Source of the DNA: Cinnamomum chago
Lineage: Eukaryota; Streptophyta; Magnoliopsida; Laurales; Lauraceae
Assembly (NCBI GenBank): GCA_038049695.1
Contig: CP142451.1
Location: 46,759,001-46,823,000, forward strand
Reading direction: 5' to 3'
Length of the DNA stretch: 64,000 nucleotides
The translations under genes were made by a program, and so were the position numbers. Positions 45,655 through 56,514 of this stretch are shown in pieces (the first letter of the stretch is position 1; each line of letters starts with the position of its first letter). The notes under the pieces are model-generated. The model was not told where the DNA came from. It made no database searches and saw nothing but the letters and a program-made list of their open reading frames with translations.

Positions 45655-45774
45655 GGGGGTGCAACACGAGGACTTCCCAGGAGGTCACCCATCCTAAAAC
45701 TACTCTCGCCCAAGCACGCTTAACTGCGGAGTTCTGATGGGATCCGGTGCATTAGCGCTGGTATGATCGCACCC
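45655..45774 (-). rRNA. 5S rRNA: 5S rRNA gene copy 85
   Basis: Changes: C78T, A77T, without the G56T of copy 77. The upstream spacer is 45775-46191. Confidence 0.97.
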
Positions 45775-46191
45775 GGATTATATTCGCGAATGAAACTGGT
45801 TGTACCTTCCTGTTCGTGTCTTCCTGCGGCCCGGATTGGGTTGTCGGGGACGTAACTTTCGATCCGCCCGTCGGATTCGCCAATATGATATACCGTTGGA
45901 AAGCTCGGGACGAGCAGTTCGGCGGGGCAAACAGGCAAGCCAGTTTCGTGCCTCCGGCGGGGTCGGATTCGGCCATTCTCGATGCTTTATCCTCGGTTTT
46001 TTGCTCCCCGCTCCCCACGCCTATCGTTCCGACACCGGGAGGACGCACGTCGCCCCAATCGTGGCCCGGAATAGGGGATCGTAATGCCCATGTGCCCCCT
46101 GCATAACTAAACAAAATAAAAAGTGTAATTGCGAGTGCCAAACGATCAGCGCCCAAGGAGGGAAGGCCGAAGTTGACTTCAAAAGCAAAAA

Positions 46192-46311
46192 GGGGGTGCA
46201 ATACGAGGACTTCCCAGGAGGTCACCCATCCTAGTACTACTCTCGCCCAAGCACGCTTAACTGCGGGGTTCTGATGGGATCCGGTGCATTAGCGCTGGTA
46301 TGATCGCACCC
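46192..46311 (-). rRNA. 5S rRNA: 5S rRNA gene copy 86
   Basis: Changes: G110A, T45C. The upstream spacer is 46312-46728. Confidence 0.97.
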
Positions 46312-46728
46312 GGATTATATTCGCGAATGAAACTGGTTGTACCTTCCGGTTCGTGTCTTCCAGCGGCCCGGATTGTGTTGTCGGGGACGTAACTTTCGAT
46401 CCGCCCGTCGGATTCGCCAATATGATATACCGTTGGAAAGCTCGGGACGAGCAGATCGGCGCGGCAAACAGGCAAGCCCGTTGCGTGCCTCCGGCGGGGT
46501 CGGATTCGGCCATTCTCGATGCTGTATCCTCGGTTTTTTGCTCCCCGCTCCCCGCGCCCATCGTTCCGACACCGGGAGGACGCACGTCGCCCCAATCGTG
46601 GCCCGGATTAGGGGATCGTGATGCCCATGTGCCCCCTGCATAACTAAACAAAATAAAAAGTGTAATTGCGAGTGCCAAACGATCAGCGCCCAAGGAGGGA
46701 AGGCCGAAGTTGACTTCAAAAGCAAAAA

Positions 46729-46848
46729 GGGGGTGCAACACGAGGACTTCCCAGGAGGTCACCCATCCTAGTACTACTCTCGCCTAAGCACGCTTCACTG
46801 CGGAGTTCTGAAGGGATCCGGTGCATTAGCGCTGGTATGATCGCACCC
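46729..46848 (-). rRNA. 5S rRNA: 5S rRNA gene copy 87, haplotype H2
   Basis: H2 with -12 C>G, plus G64A in the A box. The upstream spacer is 46849-47265. Confidence 0.97.
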
Positions 46849-47265
46849 GGATTATATTCCCGAATGAAACTGGTTGTACCTTCCGATTCGTGTCTTCCAG
46901 CGGCCCGGATTGGGTTGTCGGGGAAGTAACTTTCGATTCGCCCGTCGGATTCGCAAATATGATATACCGTTGGAAAGCTCGGGACGAGCAGATCGGCGGG
47001 GCAAACCGGCAAGCCCGTTTCGTGCCGCCGGCGGGGTCAGATTCGACCATTCTCGATGCTGTATCCACGGTTTTTTGCTCCCCGCTCCGCACGCCCATCG
47101 TTCCGACACCGGGAGGACGCACGTCGCCCCCATCGTGGCCCGGAATAGGGGATCGTGATGCCCATGTGCCCCCTGCATAACTAAACAAAATAAAAAGTAT
47201 AATTGCGAGTGCCAAACGATCAGCGCCCAAGGAGGGAAGGCCGAAGTTGACTTCAAAAGCAAAAA

Positions 47266-47385
47266 GGGGTTGCAACACGAGGACTTCCCAGGAGGTCACC
47301 CATCCTAGTACTACTCTCGCCCAAGCACGTTTAACTGCGGAGTTCTGATGGGATCCGGTGCATTAGCGCTGGTATGATCGCACCC
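47266..47385 (-). rRNA. 5S rRNA: 5S rRNA gene copy 88
   Basis: Changes: C116A (stem), G56A (A box); -13 G>A. Spacer 47386-47803 has GTTTTTTACTCC and TGCGTGTGCC markers shared with spacer 51146-51562. Confidence 0.97.
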
Positions 47386-47803
47386 GGATTATATTCGTGA
47401 ATGAAACCTTTTTGTACCTTCCTGTTCGTGTCTTCCAGGTGCCCGGATTGTGTTGTCGGGGACGTAACTTTCGATCCGCCCGTCGGATTCGCTAATATGA
47501 TATACCGTTGGAAAGCTCGGGACGAGCAGATCGGCGTGGCAAACAGGCAAGCCCGTTTCGTGCCGCCGGCGGGGTCGGATTCGGCCATTCTCGATGCTGT
47601 ATCCTCGGTTTTTTACTCCCCGCTCCCCACGCCCATCGTTCCGACACCGGGAGGACGCACGTCGCCCCAATCGTGGCCCGGAATAGGGGATCGTGATGCC
47701 CATGTGCCCCCTGCATAAATAATCAAAATAAAAAGTGTAATTGCGTGTGCCAAACGATCAGCGCCCAAGGAGGGAAGGCCGAAGTTGACTTGAAAAGCAA
47801 AAA

Positions 47804-47923
47804 GGGGGTGCAACACGAGGACTTCCCAGGAGGTCACCCATCCAAGTACTACTCTCGCCCTAGCACGCTTAGCTGCGGAGTTCTGATGGGATCCGGTGCA
47901 TTAGCGCTGGTATGAACGCACCC
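47804..47923 (-). rRNA. 5S rRNA: 5S rRNA gene copy 89, H3-like
   Basis: H3 without G72C, plus A8T. Spacer 47924-48340 has the GCACGGGACGAGAAG marker shared with spacer 51683-52099. Confidence 0.97.
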
Positions 47924-48340
47924 GGATTATATTCGCGAATGAAACTGGATGTACCTTCCGGTTCGTGTCTTCCAGCGGCCCGGATTGGGTTGTCGGGGTC
48001 GTAACTTTCGATCCGCCTGTCGGATTCGCCAATATGATATACCGTTGGAAAGCACGGGACGAGAAGATCGGCGGGGCAAGCAGGCAAGCCCGTTTCGTGC
48101 CGCCTGCGGGGTCGTATTCGGCTATTCTCGATGCTGTATCCTCGGTTTTTTGCTCCCCGCTCCCCACGCCCATCGTTCCGACACCGGGAGGACGCACGTC
48201 GCCCCCATCGTGGCCCAGAATAGGGGATCGTGATGCCCATGTGCCCCCTGCATAACTAAACAAAATAAAAAGTGTAATTGCGAGTGCCAAACGATCAGCG
48301 CCCAAGGAGGGAAGGCCGAAGTTGACTTCAAAAGCAAAAA

Positions 48341-48460
48341 GGGGGTGCAACACGAGGACTTCTCAGGAGGTCACCCATCCTAGTACTACTCTCGCCCAAT
48401 CACGCTTAACTGCGGAGTTCTGATGGGATCCGGTGCATTAGCGCTGGTATGATCGCACCC
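48341..48460 (-). rRNA. 5S rRNA: 5S rRNA gene copy 90, haplotype H4
   Basis: Exactly H4. The upstream spacer is 48461-48877. Confidence 0.97.
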
Positions 48461-48877
48461 GGATTATATTCGCGAATGAAACTGGTTGTACCTTCCGGTT
48501 CGTGTCTTCCAGCTGCCCGGATTGGGTTGTCGGGGACGTAACTTTCGATCCGCCCGTCGGATTCGCCAATATGATATACCGTTGGAAAGCTCGGGACGAG
48601 CAGATCGGCGGGGCAAACCGGCAAGCCCGTTTCGGGCCGCCGGCGGGGTCGGATTCGGCTATTCTCGATGCTGTATCCTCGGTTTTTTGCTCCCCGCTCC
48701 GCACGCCCATCGTTCCGACACCGGGAGGACGCACGTCGCCCCCATCGTGGCCCGGAATAGGGGATCGTGATGCCCATGTTCCCCCTGCATAACTAAAGAA
48801 AATAAAAAGTGTAATTGCGAGTGCCAAACGATCAGCGCCCAAGGAGGGAAGGCCGAAGTTGACTTCAGAAGCAAAAA

Positions 48878-48997
48878 GGGGGTGCAACACGAGGACTTCT
48901 CAGGAGGTCACCCATCCTAGTACTACTCTCGCCCAATCACGCTTAACTGCGGAGTTCTGATGGGATCCGGTGCATTAGCGCTGGTATGATCGCACCC
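48878..48997 (-). rRNA. 5S rRNA: 5S rRNA gene copy 91, haplotype H4
   Basis: Exactly H4. It and copy 90 form an adjacent H4 pair. The upstream spacer is 48998-49414. Confidence 0.97.
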
Positions 48998-49414
48998 GGA
49001 TTATATTCGCGAATGAAACTGGTTGTACCTTCCGGTTCGTGTCTTCCAGCGGCCCGGATTGGGTTGTCGGGGTCGTAACTTTCGATCCGCCTGTCGGATT
49101 CGCCAATATGATATACCGTTGGAAAGCTCGGGACGAGCAGATCGGCGGGGCAAGCAGGCAAGCCCGTTTCGTGCCGCCTGCGGGGTCGTATTCGGCTATT
49201 CTCGATGCTGTATCCTCGGTTTTTTGCTCCCCGCTCCCCACGCCCATCGTTCCGACACCGGGAGGACGCACGTCGCCCCTATCGTGGCCCAGAATAGGGG
49301 ATCGTGATGCCCATGTGCCCCCTGCATAACTAAACAAAATAAAAAGTGTAATTGCGAGTGCCAAACGATCAGCGCCCAAGGAGGGAAGGCCGAAGTTGAC
49401 TTCAAAAGCAAAAA

Positions 49415-49534
49415 GGGGGTGCAACACGAGGACTTCCCAGGAGGTCACCCATCCTAGTACTACTCTCGCCCAAGCACGCTTCACTGCGGAGTTCTGAAGG
49501 GATCCGGTGCATTAGCGCTGGTATGATCGCACCC
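49415..49534 (-). rRNA. 5S rRNA: 5S rRNA gene copy 92, haplotype H2
   Basis: Exactly H2 with -12 C>G. Spacer 49535-49951 is a variant of the H2 spacer without the TTCGACC marker. Confidence 0.97.
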
Positions 49535-49951
49535 GGATTATATTCCCGAATGAAACTGGTTGTACCTTCCTGTTCGTGTCTTCCAGCGGCCCGGATTGGG
49601 TTGTCGGGGACGTAACTTTCGATCCGCCCGTCGGATTCGCAAATATGATATACCGTTGGAAAGCTCGGGACGAGCAGATCGGCGGGGCAAACAAGCAAGC
49701 CCGTTTCGTGCCGCCGGCGGGGTCGGATTCGGCCATTCTCGATGCTGTATCCACGGTTTTTTGCTCCCCGCTCCCCACGCCCATCGTTCCGACACCGGGA
49801 GGACGCACGTCGCCCCAATCGTGGCCCGGAATAGGGGATCGTGATGCCCATGTGCCCCCTGCATAAATAAACAAAATAAAAAGTGTAATTGCGAGTGCCA
49901 AACGATCAGCGCCCAAGGAGGGAAGGCCGAAGTTGACTTGAAAAGCAAAAA

Positions 49952-50071
49952 GGGGGTGCAACACGAGGACTTCCCAAGAGGTCACCCATCCAAGTACTAG
50001 TCTCGCCCTAGCACGCTTAGCTGCGGAGTTCTGATGGGATCCGGTGCATTAGCGCTGGTATGATCGCACCC
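49952..50071 (-). rRNA. 5S rRNA: 5S rRNA gene copy 93, haplotype H3
   Basis: H3 plus C95T, a fifth change inside control elements. The upstream spacer is 50072-50488. Confidence 0.97.
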
Positions 50072-50488
50072 GGATTATATTCGCGAATGAAACTGGATGT
50101 ACCTTCCGGTTCGTGTCTTCCAGCGGCCCGGATTGGGTTGTCGGGGTCGTAACTTTCGATCCGCCTGTCGGATTCGCCAATATGATATACCGTTGGAAAG
50201 CTCGGGACGAGCAGATCGGCGGGGCAAGCAGGCAAGCCCGTTTCGTGCCGCCAGCGGGGTCGTATTCGGCTATTCTCGATGCTGTATCCTCGGTTTTTTG
50301 CTCCCCGCTCCCCACGCCCATCGTTCCGACACCGGGAGGACGCACGTCGCCCCCATCGTGGCCCAGAATAGGGGATCGTGATGCCCATGTGCCCCCTGCA
50401 TAACTAAACAAAATAAAAAGTGTAATTGCGAGTGCCAAACGATCAGCGCCCAAGGAGGGAAGGCCGAAGTTGACTTCAAAAGCAAAAA

Positions 50489-50608
50489 GGGGGTGCAACA
50501 CGAGGACTTCTCAGGAGGTCACCCATCCTAGTACTACTCTCGCCCAATCACGCTTAACTGCGGGGTTCTGTTGGGATCCGGTGCATTAGCGCTGGTATGA
50601 TCGCACCC
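50489..50608 (-). rRNA. 5S rRNA: 5S rRNA gene copy 94, haplotype H4
   Basis: H4 plus T45C and T38A; the same set recurs in copies 113 and 119. The upstream spacer is 50609-51025. Confidence 0.97.
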
Positions 50609-51025
50609 GGATTATATTCGCGAATGAAACTGGTTGTACCTTCCGGTTCGTGTCTTCCAGCGGCCCGGATTGGGTTGTCGGGGTCGTAACTTTCGATCCG
50701 CCTGTCGGATTCGCCAATATGATATACCGTTGGAAAGCTCGGGACGAGCAGATCGGCGGAGCAAACCGGCCAGCCCGTTTCGGGCCGCCGGCGGGGTCGT
50801 ATTCGGCTATTGTTGATGCTGTATCCTCGGTTTTTTGCTCCCCACTCCCCACGCCCATCGTTCCGACACCGGGAGGACGCACGTCGCCCCCATCGTGGCC
50901 CGGAATAGGGGATCGTGATGCCCATGTGCCCCCTGCATAACTAAACAAAATAAAAAGTGTAATTGCGAGTGCCAAACGATCAGCGCCCAAGGAGGGAAGG
51001 CCGAAGTTGACTTCAAAAGCAAAAA

Positions 51026-51145
51026 GGGGGTGCAACACGAGGACTTCCCAGGAGATCACCCAACCTACTACTACTCTCGCCCAAGCACGCTTCACTGCGG
51101 AGTTCTGATGGGATTCGGTGCATTAGCGCTGGTATGATCGCACCA
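51026..51145 (-). rRNA. 5S rRNA: 5S rRNA gene copy 95, H6 derivative
   Basis: H6 plus C91T and C78G. Six changes, two of them in the C box. The upstream spacer is 51146-51562. Confidence 0.96.
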
Positions 51146-51562
51146 GGATTATATTCGCGAATGAAACTAGTTGTACCTTCCTGTTCGTGTCTTCCAGCGG
51201 CCCGGATTGGGTTGTCGGGGACGTAACTTTCGATCCGCCCGTCGGATTCGCCAATATGATATACCGTTGGAAAGCTCGGGACGAGCAGATCGGGGGAGCA
51301 AACAGGCAAGCCCGTTTCGTGCCGCCGGCGGGGTCGGATTCGGCCATTCTCGATGCTGTATCCTCGGTTTTTTACTCCCCGCTCCCCACGCCCATCGTTC
51401 CGACACCGGGAGGACGCACGTCGCCCCAATCGTGGCCCGGAATAGGGGATCGTGATGCCCATGTGCCTCCTGCATAAATAAACAAAATAAAAAGTGTAAT
51501 TGCGTGTGCCAAACGATCAGCGCCCAAGGAGGGAAGGCCGAAGTTGACTTGAAAAGCAAAAA

Positions 51563-51682
51563 GGGGGTGCAACACGAGGACTTCCCAGGAGGTCACCCAT
51601 CCAAGTACTACTCTCGCCCTAGCACGCTTAGCTGCGGAGTTCTGATGGGATCCGGTGCATTAGCGCTGGTATGATCGCACCC
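51563..51682 (-). rRNA. 5S rRNA: 5S rRNA gene copy 96, H3-like
   Basis: H3 without G72C, as in copy 89. The upstream spacer is 51683-52099. Confidence 0.97.
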
Positions 51683-52099
51683 GGATTATATTCGCGAATG
51701 AAACTGGATGTACCTTCCGGTTCGTGTCTTCCAGCGGCCCGGATTGGGTTGTCGGGGTCGTAACTTTCGATCCGCCTGTCGGATTCGCCAATATGATATA
51801 CCGTTGGAAAGCACGGGACGAGAAGATCGGCGGGGCAAGCAGGCAAGCCCGTTTCGTGCCGCTTGCGGGGTCGTATTCGGCTATTCTCGATGCTGTATCC
51901 TCGGTTTTTTGCTCCCCGCTCCCCACGCCCATCGTTCCGACACCGGGAGGACGCACGTCGCCCCCATCGTGGCCCAGAATAGGGGATCGTGATGCCCATG
52001 TGCCCCCTGCATAACTAAACAAAATAAAAAGTGTAATTGCGAGTGCCAAACGATCAGCGCCCAAGGAGGGAAGGCCGAAGTTGACTTCAAAAGCAAAAA

Positions 52100-52219
52100 G
52101 GGGGTGCAACACGAGGACTTCTCAGGAGGTCACCCATCCTAGTACTACTCTGGCCCAATCACGCTTAACTGCGGAGTTCTGATGGGATCCGGTGCATTAG
52201 CGCTGGTATGATCGCACCC
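52100..52219 (-). rRNA. 5S rRNA: 5S rRNA gene copy 97, haplotype H4
   Basis: H4 plus G68C in the IE. The upstream spacer is 52220-52636. Confidence 0.97.
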
Positions 52220-52636
52220 GGATTATATTCGCGAATGAAACTGGTTGTACCTTCCGGTTCGTGTCTTCCAGCTGCCCGGATTGGGTTGTCGGGGACGTAA
52301 CTTTCGATCCGCCCGTCGGATTCGCCAATATGATATACCGTTAGAAAGCTCGGGACGAGCAGATCGGCGGGGTAAACCGGCAAACACGTTTCGTGCCGCC
52401 GGCGGGGTCGGATTCGGCCATTCTCGATGCTGTATCCACGGTTTTTTGCTCCCCGCTCCGCACGCCCATCGTTCCGACACCGGGAGGACGCACGTCGCCC
52501 CTATCGTGGCCCGGAATAGGGGATCGTGATGCCCATGTGCCCCCTGCATAACTAAAGAAAATAAAAAGTGTAATTGCGAGTGCCAAACGATCAGCGCCCA
52601 AGGAGGGAAGGCCGAAGTTGACTTCAAAAGCAAAAA

Positions 52637-52756
52637 GGGGGTGCAACACGAGGACTTCTCAGGAGGTCACCCATCCTAGTACTACTCTCGCCCAATCACG
52701 CTTAACTGCGGAGTTCTGATGGGATCCGGTGCATTAGCGCTGGTATGATCGCACCC
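52637..52756 (-). rRNA. 5S rRNA: 5S rRNA gene copy 98, haplotype H4
   Basis: Exactly H4. Spacer 52757-53173 contains the left edge of the 3,758-bp duplication. Confidence 0.97.
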
Positions 52757-53094
52757 GGATTATATTCGCGAATGAAACTGGTTGTACCTTCCGGTTCGTG
52801 TCTTCCAGCGGCCCGGATTGGGTTGTCGGGGTCGTAACTTTCGATCCGCCTGTCGGATTCGCCAATATGATATACCGTTGGAAAGCTCGGGACGAGCAGA
52901 TCGGCGGGGCAAGCAGGCAAGCCCGTTTCGTGCCGCCTGCGGGGTCGTATTCGGCTATTCTCGATGCTGTATCCTCGGTTTTTTGCTCCCCGCTCCCCAC
53001 GCCCATCGTTCCGACACCGGGAGGACGCACGTCGCCCCCATCGTGGCCCAGAATAGGCGATCGTGATGCCCATGTGCCCCCTGCATAACTAAAC

Positions 53095-53104
53095 AAAATA
53101 AAAA
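53095..53104 (-). terminator. Possible second T-rich stop in class A spacers
   Basis: On the RNA strand this reads T5-A-T4, about 70-80 bases beyond the gene end. In class B spacers the same place holds an unbroken run of 8-14 T. A back-up termination role is an inference from the position and base content. Confidence 0.5.
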
Positions 53105-53168
53105 GTGTAATTGCGAGTGCCAAACGATCAGCGCCCAAGGAGGGAAGGCCGAAGTTGACTTCAAAAGC

Positions 53169-53173
53169 AAAAA
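53169..53173 (-). terminator. Polymerase III T-run after 5S copy 99
   Basis: Five T on the RNA strand directly follow the last C of the gene. The same run ends nearly every copy; exceptions with a mismatch next to the gene or a shorter run include copies 12, 16, 17, 22, 67 and 75. Confidence 0.9.
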
Positions 53174-53196
53174 GGGGGTGCAACACGAGGACTTCC

Positions 53197-53214
53197 CAGG
53201 AGGTCACCCATCCT
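53197..53214 (-). promoter_or_regulatory. C box (internal promoter) of copy 99
   Basis: RNA positions 80-97, a binding site for TFIIIA in plant 5S genes. The majority sequence is AGGATGGGTGACCTCCTG. Confidence 0.85.
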
Positions 53215-53221
53215 AGTACTA

Positions 53222-53227
53222 CTCTCG
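53222..53227 (-). promoter_or_regulatory. Intermediate element of copy 99
   Basis: RNA positions 67-72, CGAGAG. Changes here recur in copies 7, 10, 21, 45, 67, 97 and in all H3 and H5 copies. Confidence 0.8.
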
Positions 53228-53229
53228 CC

Positions 53230-53244
53230 CAAGCACGCTTAACT
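53230..53244 (-). promoter_or_regulatory. A box of copy 99
   Basis: RNA positions 50-64, AGTTAAGCGTGCTTG. It is the element most often altered in amplified haplotypes (H1, H2, H3, H4, H6). Confidence 0.85.
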
Positions 53245-53293
53245 GCGGAGTTCTGATGGGATCCGGTGCATTAGCGCTGGTATGATCGCACCC

Positions 53294-53325
53294 GGATTAT
53301 ATTCGCGAATGAAACTGGTGGTACC
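53294..53325 (-). promoter_or_regulatory. Upstream promoter element of copy 99
   Basis: On the RNA strand C is at -1, an ATATAAT-like stretch lies at -4 to -10 and GC at -13/-12. C at -1 and GC near -12 are known requirements in Arabidopsis 5S genes. The TATA-like motif usually placed near -28 is not there; an AT-rich stretch sits next to the start instead. Confidence 0.7.
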
Positions 53326-53521
53326 TTCCTGTTCGTGTCTTCCAGCGGCCCGGATTGGGTTGTCGGGGACGTAACTTTCGATCCGCCCGTCGGATTCGCC
53401 AATATGATATACCGTTGGAAAGCTCGGGACGAGCAGATCGGCGGGGCAAACAAGCAAGCCCGTTTCGTGCCGCCGGCGGGGTCGGATTCGGCCATTCTCG
53501 ATGCTGTATCCTCGGTTTTTT

Positions 53522-53535
53522 GCTCCCCGCTCCCC
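53522..53535. repeat. 7-bp tandem duplication diagnostic of class A
   Basis: GCTCCCC occurs twice in a row here but once in class B. This alone accounts for the 537 versus 530 bp unit lengths. Confidence 0.92.
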
Positions 53536-53710
53536 ACGCCCATCGTTCCGACTCCGGGAGGACGCACGTCGCCCCAATCGTGGCCCGGAATAGGAGATCG
53601 TGATGCCCATGTGCCCCCTGCATAACTAAACAAAATAAAAAGTGTAATTGCGAGTGCCAAACGATCAGCGCCCAAGGAGGGAAGGCCGAAGTTGACATCA
53701 AAAGCAAAAA

Positions 53711-53830
53711 GGGGGTGCAACACGAGGACTTCTCAGGAGGTCACCCATCCTAGTACTACTCTCGCCCAATCACGCTTAACTGCGGAGTTCTGATGGGATC
53801 CGGCGCATTAGCGCTGGTATGATCGCACCC
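53711..53830 (-). rRNA. 5S rRNA: 5S rRNA gene copy 100, haplotype H4
   Basis: H4 plus A27G. The upstream spacer is 53831-54247. Confidence 0.97.
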
Positions 53831-54247
53831 GGATTATATTCGCGAATGAAACTGGTTGTACCTTCCGGTTCGTGTCTTCCAGCTGCCCGGATTGGGTTGT
53901 CGGGGACGTAACTTTCGATCCGCCCGTCGGATTCGCCAATATGATATACCGTTGGAAAGCTCGGGACGAGCAGGTCGGCGGGGCAAACCGGCAAACCCGT
54001 TTCGTGCCGCCGGCGGGGTCGGATTCGGCCATTCTCGATGCTGTATCCACGATTTTTTGCTCCCCGCTCCGCACGTTCATCGTTCCGACACCGGGAGGAC
54101 GCACGTCGCCCCTATCGTGGCCCGGAATAGGGGATCGTGATGCCCATGTGCCCCCTGCATAACTAAACAAAATAAAAAGTGTAATTGCGAGTGCCAAACG
54201 ATCAGCGCCCAAGGAGGGAAGGCCGAAGTTGACTTCAAAAGCAAAAA

Positions 54248-54367
54248 GGGGGTGCAACACGAGGACTTCTCAGGAGGTCACCCATCCTAGTACTATTCTC
54301 GCCCAAGCACGCTTAACTGCGGAGTTCTGATGGGATCCGGGGCATTAGCGCTAGTATGATCGCACCC
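54248..54367 (-). rRNA. 5S rRNA: 5S rRNA gene copy 101, haplotype H5
   Basis: Exactly H5 with -1 C>T. The upstream spacer is 54368-54784. Confidence 0.97.
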
Positions 54368-54784
54368 AGATTATATTCGCGAATGAAACTGGTTGTACCT
54401 TCCGGTTCGTGTCTTCCAGCGGCCCGGATTGGGTTGTCGGGGACGTAACTTTCGATCCGCGCGTCGGATTCGCCAGTATGATATACCGTTGGAAAGCTCG
54501 GAACGAGCAGATCAGCGGGGCAAACCGGCAAGCCCGTTTCGGGCCGCCGGCGGGGTCGTATTCGGCTATTCTCGATGCTGTATCCTCGGTTTTTTGCTCC
54601 CCGCTCCGCACGCCCATCGTTCCGACACCGGGAGGACGCACGTCGCCCCTATCGTGGCCCGGAATAGGGGATCGTGATGCCCATGTGCCCCCTGCATAAC
54701 TAAACAAAATAAAAAGTGTAATTGCGAGTGCCAAACGATCAGCGCCCAAGGAGGGAAGGCCGAAGTTGACTTCAAAAGCAAAAA

Positions 54785-54904
54785 GGGGGAGCAACACGAG
54801 GACTTCTCAGGAGGTCACCCATCCTAGTACTATTCTCGCCCAAGCACGCTTAACTGCGGAGTTCTGATGGGATCCGGGGCATTAGCGCTAGTATGATCGC
54901 ACCC
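54785..54904 (-). rRNA. 5S rRNA: 5S rRNA gene copy 102, haplotype H5
   Basis: H5 with -1 C>T, plus A115T in the closing stem. The upstream spacer is 54905-55321. Confidence 0.97.
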
Positions 54905-55321
54905 AGATTATATTCGCGAATGAAACTGGTTGTACCTTCCGGTTCGTGTCTTCCAGCGGCCCGGATTGGGTTGTCGGGGACGTAACTTTCGATCCGCGCG
55001 TCGGATTCGCCAGTATGATATACCGTTGGAAAGCTCGGAACGAGCAGATCAGCGGGGCGAACCGGCAAGCCCGTTTCGGGCCGCCGGCGGGGTCGTATTC
55101 GGCTATTCTCGATGCTGTATCCTCGGTTTTTTGCTCCCCGCTCCGCACGCCCATCGTTCCGACACCGGGAGGACGCACGTCGCCCCCATCGTGGCCCGGA
55201 ATAGGGGATCGTGATGCCCATGTTCCCCCTACATAACTAAAGAAAATAAAAAGTGTAATTGCGAGTGCCAAACGATCAGCGCCCAAGGAGGGAAGGCCGA
55301 AGTTGACTTCAGAAGCAAAAA

Positions 55322-55441
55322 GGGGGTGCAACACGAGGACTTCTCAGGAGGTCACCCATCCTAGTACTACTCTCGCCCAATCACGCTTAACTGCGGAGTT
55401 CTGATGGGATCCGGTGCATTAGCGCTGGTATGATCGCACCC
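55322..55441 (-). rRNA. 5S rRNA: 5S rRNA gene copy 103, haplotype H4
   Basis: Exactly H4. Spacer 55442-55857 is one base short (TCTTCAGCGG for TCTTCCAGCGG). Confidence 0.97.
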
Positions 55442-55857
55442 GGATTATATTCGCGAATGAAACTGGTTGTACCTTCCGGTTCGTGTCTTCAGCGGCCCGG
55501 ATTGGGTTGTCGGGGTCGTAACTTTCGATCCGCCTGTCGGATTCGCCAATATGATATACCGTTGGAAAGCTCGGGACGAGCAGATCGGCGAGGCAAGCAG
55601 GCAAGCCCGTTTCGTGCCGCCTGCCGGGTCGTATTCGGCTATTCTCGATGCTGTATCCTCGGTTTTTTGCTCCCCGCTCCCCACGCCCATCGTTCCGACA
55701 CCGGGAGGACGCACGTCGCCCCTATCGTGGCCCGGAATAGGGGATCGTGATGCCCATGTGCCCCCTGCATAACTAAACAAAATAAAAAGTGTAATTGCGA
55801 GTGCCAAACGATCAGCGCCCAAGGAGGGAAGGCCGAAGTTGACTTCAAAAGCAAAAA

Positions 55858-55977
55858 GGGGGTGCAACACGAGGACTTCCCAGGAGGTCACCCATCCTAG
55901 TACTACTCTCGCCCAAGCACGCTTCACTGCGGAGTTCTGAAGGGATCCGGTGCATTAGCGCTGGTATGATCGCACCC
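55858..55977 (-). rRNA. 5S rRNA: 5S rRNA gene copy 104, haplotype H2
   Basis: Exactly H2 with -12 C>G. Spacer 55978-56394 has one private change near 56210. Confidence 0.97.
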
Positions 55978-56394
55978 GGATTATATTCCCGAATGAAACT
56001 GGTTGTACCTTCCGGTTCGTGTCTTCCAGCGGCCCGGATTGGGTTGTCGGGGACGTAACTTTCGATTCGCCGGTCGGATTCGCAAATATGATATACCGTT
56101 GGAAAGCTCGGGACGAGCAGATCGGCGGGGCAAACCGGCAAGCCCATTTCGTGCCGCCGGCGGGGTCAGATTCGACCATTCTCGATGCTGTATCCACGGT
56201 ATTTTGCTCCCCGCTCCGCACGCCCATCGTTCCGACACCGGGAGGACGCACGTCGCCCCAATCGTGGCCCGGAATAGGGGATCGTGATGCCCATGTGCCC
56301 CCTGCATAAATAAACAAAATAAAAAGTGTAATTGCGAGTGCCAAACGATCAGCGCCCAAGGAGGGAAGGCCGAAGTTGACTTGAAAAGCAAAAA

Positions 56395-56514
56395 GGGGGT
56401 GCAACACGAGGACTTCCCAGGAGGTCACCCATCCAAGTACTAGTCTCGCCCTAGCACGCTTAGCTGCGGAGTTCTGATGGGATCCGGTGCATTAGCGCTG
56501 GTATGATCGCACCC
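56395..56514 (-). rRNA. 5S rRNA: 5S rRNA gene copy 105, haplotype H3
   Basis: Exactly H3. Spacer 56515-56931 holds the duplication junction: its left part (G-GATGTACC at 56537) matches spacer 60273-60689 and its right part matches spacer 52757-53173. Confidence 0.97.

Larger units (their letters stand above)
44701..47265. repeat. Higher-order repeat, copy 3 (partial, ~5 units)
   Basis: Matches 40405-42969 at an offset of 4,296 bp, with about eleven differences over the first 2.1 kb. The match weakens in spacer 46849-47265 and stops before copy 88, where the H3 gene expected in the order is absent. Confidence 0.88.
53174..53293 (-). rRNA. 5S rRNA: 5S rRNA gene copy 99, exact majority sequence
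   Basis: No difference from the array majority, with an intact upstream element and terminator. It is one of only two such copies, the other being its duplicate at 56932-57051, and the best reference for an expressed 5S rRNA in this window. The upstream spacer 53294-53710 is class A. Confidence 0.98.
53294..53710. other. Representative class A spacer
   Basis: 417 bp. From the start of copy 99 leftward in RNA terms: upstream element; ATATGATATACC region near -110 to -120; two copies of GTCGGATTCG (53389-53398 and 53481-53490) 92 bp apart; a GTTTTTTGC motif; a doubled GCTCCCC (53522-53535); a CATGTGCCCC segment; the A/T tract; CAGCGCCCAAGG; and CTTCAAAAGC before the next terminator, here altered to CATCAAAAGC. 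Confidence 0.88.
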
